Shown: positions 6,398 through 9,193 of the stretch, one piece after another | Position numbering within the stretch: the stretch's first letter is position 1 | How the letters are laid out: the number at the start of each line of letters is the position of its first letter | Origin: Flavobacteriales bacterium UBA2426 | GTDB lineage: Bacteria; Bacteroidota; Bacteroidia; Flavobacteriales_F; PHOS-HE28 | Direction of reading: 5' to 3' | Assembly: GCA_002342985.1 (NCBI GenBank) | Contig: DDRC01000197.1 | Coordinates: 1 to 9,193, forward strand | Length of the DNA: 9,193 bases | Notes under the pieces: model-generated | What the model was told of the DNA's origin: nothing | What the model saw: the letters and a program-made list of their open reading frames with translations, nothing else | Databases searched by the model: none | Program-made: the position numbers and the translations under genes

Positions 6398-7756
6398 CTA
6401 GCCCACCAGCGCCATGCGCACCGCCGCCACGGTGCCCTTGCCCTCCACGGCGCTCAGCTCCAGCCGGCCGCCATGCACCTGCATGATGCGGTCCACGAGG
6501 GCGAGGCCGATGCCATGGCCATCGAGGGGTGCGGCGTCCGCGGTTCGGTAGAACAGCTCGCGCACGCGGGCCAGCGCGTCGGGCGCCATGCCCTTGCCGT
6601 GATCGGTGACGGTGGCCACCGCATCGCGGCCCTGCACGGCCACGCGCAGCTCGATGCGCTCGCCGCCGTACTTCACGGCATTGGTGAGCAGGTTGTAGAG
6701 CGCTGCGGTGAGCAGCACCGCATTGCCCTGCACCAGCGGCTCGCGCCCCTCCGGGTCCTCATCCATGCCGAAGCGCACGGGGCGCTCGGGGTAGCGCGCG
6801 CGGCAACGCTCCAGGGCGCGCTCGGCCACCTCATCGAGGCGCACCTCGGCGAAGGGGATGCGCTCGGCGGCGCCGCGCGTCTGGGCCAGCCAGAGCAGCT
6901 GCTCCAGCAGGTCCTGCATCACCATGGCCTGCTCCTCGATGGCGCGCAGGCGTTCGGCGGTCTGCGCGCTGATGTCCGACTGCCGGGCCTGATGCGCCTC
7001 GCCGCGCAGGATGGTGAGCGGCGTGCGCAGCTCGTGCGAGGCGTTGGCGATGAAGGAGCGCTGCACGCTGAAGGCGCTGTCGATGCGGGAGAGCAGCTCG
7101 TTGAAGGTGGTGGCGATGGCGGCCAGCTCATCGCCGCTGCGGCCGGGGGGCACGGGGATGCGCTCCGATGGCTCGTGGATCTCCGCGGCCTTGCGCACCA
7201 GCAGGCGCACGGGCACCAGCGCCCAGGTGGCATAGAGCCAGGCGATGCCCGCCGTGAGCAGCAGCGCCACCAGGCCGGTGAGCCACATGGAGCGGCGCAG
7301 CTCGCGCAGCGATTCATGCCCCGCGGCGTCGATGGCCGAGGCCATGGTGTAGAGGATGCCCAGCGGACGCGTCTCGGGACGGTCCACCACCACGAACTGA
7401 CGGTCGCCCTGCGTGATGCGGGCCCTGCCCTTGCGCGTGGCGGTCTCGCGCCAGCTGGTGGGCAGGTCGATGGGCTCGCGCTCGAAGAGCACCTGCCCGT
7501 CTATGCCGATCACCACGATGCTCTCCTCGGGCAGCGCGTCGCGCAGGGCCTTCGCCAGGTGGCCCGCCTCGCTCTTCGTCATGCCCCGCGATTCCTCGAT
7601 GAGCCGCTCCACCAGCACGGCGCGGTCCTCGAGCCGGTCGAAGAACTCCTCCTCGCGCAGGTGCTCGGCGTGGGCATGCACCAGCACGCCGAACAGGGCC
7701 AGCAGCGCGCCCACCAGCAGGGTGAACACCACGGCCATGCGCGATCGGAAGCTCAT
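6398..7756 (-). CDS. HAMP-containing sensor histidine kinase
   Basis: This encodes a 452-residue inner-membrane kinase that should phosphorylate the response regulator just upstream. Domains in order: membrane helix 1 (about 7-27); a periplasmic sensor of about 130 residues (28-155); membrane helix 2 (about 158-180); a HAMP linker (about 181-232); the HisKA dimerisation helix with the phospho-acceptor H241 in SHELRTPLTIL; and an ATPase domain with N-box N359 (NLLTNAVKYG), F-box F402 (RELFYRT), G1 DHGKGM (385-390) and G2 GHGIGLAL (413-420). All catalytic motifs look intact. The periplasmic part begins EEEFFDRLEDRA, resembling Bacteroidota kinases often labelled CusS-like; its ligand is unknown and it has no obvious metal-binding cluster. 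The start overlaps the regulator stop as ATGA. The gene ends at the shared hairpin. Confidence 0.93.
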   Translation of the reverse strand: MSFRSRMAVVFTLLVGALLALFGVLVHAHAEHLREEEFFDRLEDRAVLVERLIEESRGMTKSEAGHLAKALRDALPEESIVVIGIDGQVLFEREPIDLPTSWRETATRKGRARITQGDRQFVVVDRPETRPLGILYTMASAIDAAGHESLRELRRSMWLTGLVALLLTAGIAWLYATWALVPVRLLVRKAAEIHEPSERIPVPPGRSGDELAAIATTFNELLSRIDSAFSVQRSFIANASHELRTPLTILRGEAHQARQSDISAQTAERLRAIEEQAMVMQDLLEQLLWLAQTRGAAERIPFAEVRLDEVAERALERCRARYPERPVRFGMDEDPEGREPLVQGNAVLLTAALYNLLTNAVKYGGERIELRVAVQGRDAVATVTDHGKGMAPDALARVRELFYRTADAAPLDGHGIGLALVDRIMQVHGGRLELSAVEGKGTVAAVRMALVG

Positions 7757-8433
7757 GGCCGATCGTTGCGCAGCACATAGCCCATGCCCGTCACCGTGTG
7801 GATGAGCGGACGGCCGAAGGGCTTGTCCACCTTGCGGCGGAGCATGTTGATGTACACGTCCACCACGTTCGATTCGGTCTCGAAGCTGGTGTCCCAGACC
7901 TGATCCAGGATGGTGGCGCGGTCCAGCACCCTGCCCTGATGCGTGAGGAGGTGGTGCAGGAGGGCATACTCGCGGGCGGTGAGCCGGATCTCCTGGTCGG
8001 CGCGGGTCACCCGCTTGGCCTCATGGTCCATCACCAGGTCGCCGCACACCAGCAGCTTGTCGGTGCCGCGCCCCTGCGTCCGGCGGATGAGCGCATTGAC
8101 CCGCGCGAGCAGCACGGCGATGTCGAAGGGCTTGGCCAGGTAGTCGTCCGCGCCGGCGCCCAGGCCCTTCACCTGCTCCTCCACGCCGTCCAGCGCGGTG
8201 AGCATGAGGATGGGGACATGGGGGTCGGAGGTGCGGATGGCCTTGCACACCTCGATGCCGTTGCGCTTGGGCAGCATCCAGTCGAGCAGGATGATGGCAT
8301 AGCGGTGCTCCTGCGCCTGCCGGATGCCCTCCAGGCCATCGGCCGCTTGATCCACGGTGAAGCCCATCCGGCCGAGCTCCGCGGCGATGAAGGCGGCCAC
8401 CTGGGGTTCGTCCTCGACGATGAGCGCACGCAT
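7753..8433 (-). CDS. OmpR-family DNA-binding response regulator
   Basis: This encodes 226 residues with the full OmpR/PhoB layout. The receiver domain (1-120) has the acidic pocket E7-D8, phospho-acceptor D51 (LLDWMLPKRNG), T79 and K101 (AKPFD). The winged-helix effector (about 128-224) contains LTAREYALLHHLL, the recognition-helix segment NVVDVYINMLRRKVD, and the wing IHTVTGMGYVLR. It is a cytosolic transcription factor activated by its partner kinase, with which it overlaps by 4 nt. It lies divergent from sulP, sharing a 166-bp intergenic region, which makes sulP a natural candidate target; the shared element at dabA would extend that to the DAB genes. This link is inferred. The motif does not show the 11-bp tandem spacing often bound by OmpR-type regulators, so a different protein may bind it. 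Confidence 0.95.
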   Translation of the reverse strand: MRALIVEDEPQVAAFIAAELGRMGFTVDQAADGLEGIRQAQEHRYAIILLDWMLPKRNGIEVCKAIRTSDPHVPILMLTALDGVEEQVKGLGAGADDYLAKPFDIAVLLARVNALIRRTQGRGTDKLLVCGDLVMDHEAKRVTRADQEIRLTAREYALLHHLLTHQGRVLDRATILDQVWDTSFETESNVVDVYINMLRRKVDKPFGRPLIHTVTGMGYVLRNDRP

Positions 8434-8446
8434 GGCTTGAACGGCT

Positions 8447-8454
8447 GAAAGGTA
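8447..8454 (-). promoter_or_regulatory. Weak candidate -7 box for the two-component operon
   Basis: On the minus strand this reads TACCTTTC, five of the six fixed bases of the Bacteroidota TAnnTTTG box, 21 nt before the regulator's ATG at 8433. No convincing -33 TTTG lies upstream, and the 26-bp element seen at dabA and sulP does not occur in this orientation near it. It is a weak call based on position and a partial match. Confidence 0.25.
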
Positions 8455-8520
8455 GTGGCCCCGTGCGCGGTCGCCATTGCGGATGCAGCTCAGCCCCCCG
8501 CCTTCACACCTGTTGGCACC

Positions 8521-8546
8521 GCTTTAATCCCACTCTCATAACGCCC
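8521..8546 (+). promoter_or_regulatory. 26-bp shared operator-like element upstream of sulP
   Basis: This is the second copy of the element found upstream of dabA: GCTTTAATCC, then CA, then CTCTCATAACGCCC. It lies 14 bp upstream of the -7-like box at 8561-8568, exactly as at dabA, and starts 79 bp before the SulP ATG (71 bp at dabA). It sits in the divergent region between the response regulator and sulP, and could therefore also influence the regulator genes. Confidence 0.75.
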
Positions 8547-8560
8547 CCTCCGTCCCGCGG

Positions 8561-8568
8561 GAATTTTG
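8561..8568 (+). promoter_or_regulatory. Putative -7 box of the sulP promoter
   Basis: GAATTTTG matches five of the six fixed bases of the Bacteroidota TAnnTTTG box and is the most A+T-rich spot in this intergenic region. It starts 39 nt before the SulP ATG. The distance from the start of the CTTTAATCC half of the shared element to this box is 39 bp, identical to the dabA promoter, which supports both boxes being real. Confidence 0.5.
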
Positions 8569-8599
8569 GCACCGCGCAGAACCCGTAGTGCGCATCCGC

Positions 8600-9193
8600 A
8601 TGAGCAACACGAAGCTTCCCCTCACCGGGCTCGCCGGCCTCAAGGAGAACTGGCGCAGCGACCTCCTCTCCGGTTTCATCGTCTTCCTCATCGCCCTGCC
8701 GCTCTGCCTGGGCATCTCGCTCGCCTCCGGCGTGCCGCCCATGGCGGGCCTCATCACCGCGATCATCGGCGGCCTGCTCGTCTCCCGCATCAACGGCAGC
8801 CACGTCACCATCAACGGCCCAGCCGCAGGCCTCATCGTGGTGATCCTGGGCGCCGTGGAGAGCCTCGGCGGCGGTGATTCCATGGCGGGCTACCGCAGCA
8901 TGCTGGCCGCCGTGGTGGTGAGCGGCGCGCTGCTCTTCCTGCTGGGGCGCATGAAGGCCGGCCGCTTGGGCGACTTCTTCCCCAGCAGCGCGGTGCACGG
9001 CATGCTTGCGGCCATCGGCGTCATCATCCTCAGCAAGCAGGCGCACGTGGCCCTGGGCGTGAAGCCGGAGGGCAAGGAGCCGCTGGAGCTGCTGGCCGAG
9101 ATCCCGAACAGCCTCCTGCACATGAATCCCGAGGTGGCCATCATCGGCGGGGTGAGCCTGCTGATCATGTTCCTGCTGCCGGTGATCAGGAAC
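8600..9193 (+). CDS. SulP family anion transporter (candidate bicarbonate transporter), 3' end cut by window
   Basis: Translation from the ATG at 8600 gives 198 codons open to the window edge. Full SulP proteins have 500 or more residues, so over half is missing, including any STAS or carbonic-anhydrase extension. Visible family features: LKENWRSDLLSGF before membrane helix 1; the helix pair LIALPLCLGISLASGVPPMAG (30-50); the signature NGPAAGLIVVILGA (72-85), at the anion-binding helix; and FFPSSAVHGMLAAIGVIILS (126-145). SulP permeases move sulfate, bicarbonate or other anions, often with sodium or protons. The shared promoter element with dabA argues for bicarbonate, but sulfate cannot be excluded from this fragment. 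The start is supported by the CGCATCCGCATG context shared with dabA. No Shine-Dalgarno sequence is seen. Confidence 0.9.
   Translation, partial: MSNTKLPLTGLAGLKENWRSDLLSGFIVFLIALPLCLGISLASGVPPMAGLITAIIGGLLVSRINGSHVTINGPAAGLIVVILGAVESLGGGDSMAGYRSMLAAVVVSGALLFLLGRMKAGRLGDFFPSSAVHGMLAAIGVIILSKQAHVALGVKPEGKEPLELLAEIPNSLLHMNPEVAIIGGVSLLIMFLLPVIRN

Noticed and set aside
6329..7780. Rightward open frame (483 codons) opposite the histidine kinase
   Set aside because: It is antisense to a kinase with all motifs intact and runs through the hairpin; its composition is shadow-like.
8513..8535. Sigma-54 promoter suggested by TTGGCAC upstream of sulP
   Set aside because: TTGGCAC resembles the -24 box, but no GC/TTGC -12 box lies at the required spacing after either TTGGCAC copy, and dabA has no such pair.
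8521..8546. Reading the shared element as a LysR/CbbR site or OmpR tandem repeat
   Set aside because: There is no good inverted repeat of the T-N11-A type, and the two TAA cores are 14 bp apart rather than about 11, so no regulator family is assigned.

Overview
The window is a dense, very G+C-rich bacterial segment with no RNA genes, insertion sequences or CRISPR array that I can see. The QueD sequence (a signature typical of Bacteroidota homologues), the lack of Shine-Dalgarno sequences and promoter-like xAnnTTTG boxes all suggest a high-G+C member of the Bacteroidota, perhaps an environmental or wastewater flavobacterium-like lineage. The phylum is an inference, and the species cannot be read from the window.

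Layout. Bases 1-5364 hold a leftward gene series: dabA (2860-5364), dabB (942-2810), queD (447-887) and a TSUP/TauE-SafE-type permease that runs off the left edge (1-447). Bases 5501-6366 hold a small rightward pair, a GNAT-type acetyltransferase and an NTF2/SnoaL-like protein, overlapping by 4 nt. A perfect 8-bp hairpin (6372-6395) separates this pair from a leftward two-component operon: an OmpR-type response regulator (7753-8433) and a sensor histidine kinase (6398-7756), also overlapping by 4 nt. Divergent from the regulator, a SulP-family anion transporter starts at 8600 and runs off the right edge.

How the genes fit together. DabA and DabB form the DAB complex, an energy-coupled inorganic-carbon accumulator: a zinc, carbonic-anhydrase-like soluble subunit bound to a NuoL-like cation-conducting membrane subunit. 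All four zinc-site residues of DabA are present with the known spacing. SulP proteins often carry bicarbonate. The window therefore looks like an inorganic-carbon supply locus with two unrelated uptake systems and a two-component system beside one of them.

Main discovery. The dabA and sulP promoters, about 3.1 kb apart and on opposite strands, share a nearly identical 26-bp element (24/26 bases). In both it lies exactly 14 bp upstream of an xAnnTTTG box of the Bacteroidota -7 type. This strongly suggests one regulator controlling both carbon transporters. The regulator may be the adjacent two-component system or something outside the window. A second point of interest is that DabB is 622 residues long and has an extra central segment not expected in a plain NuoL-like subunit.
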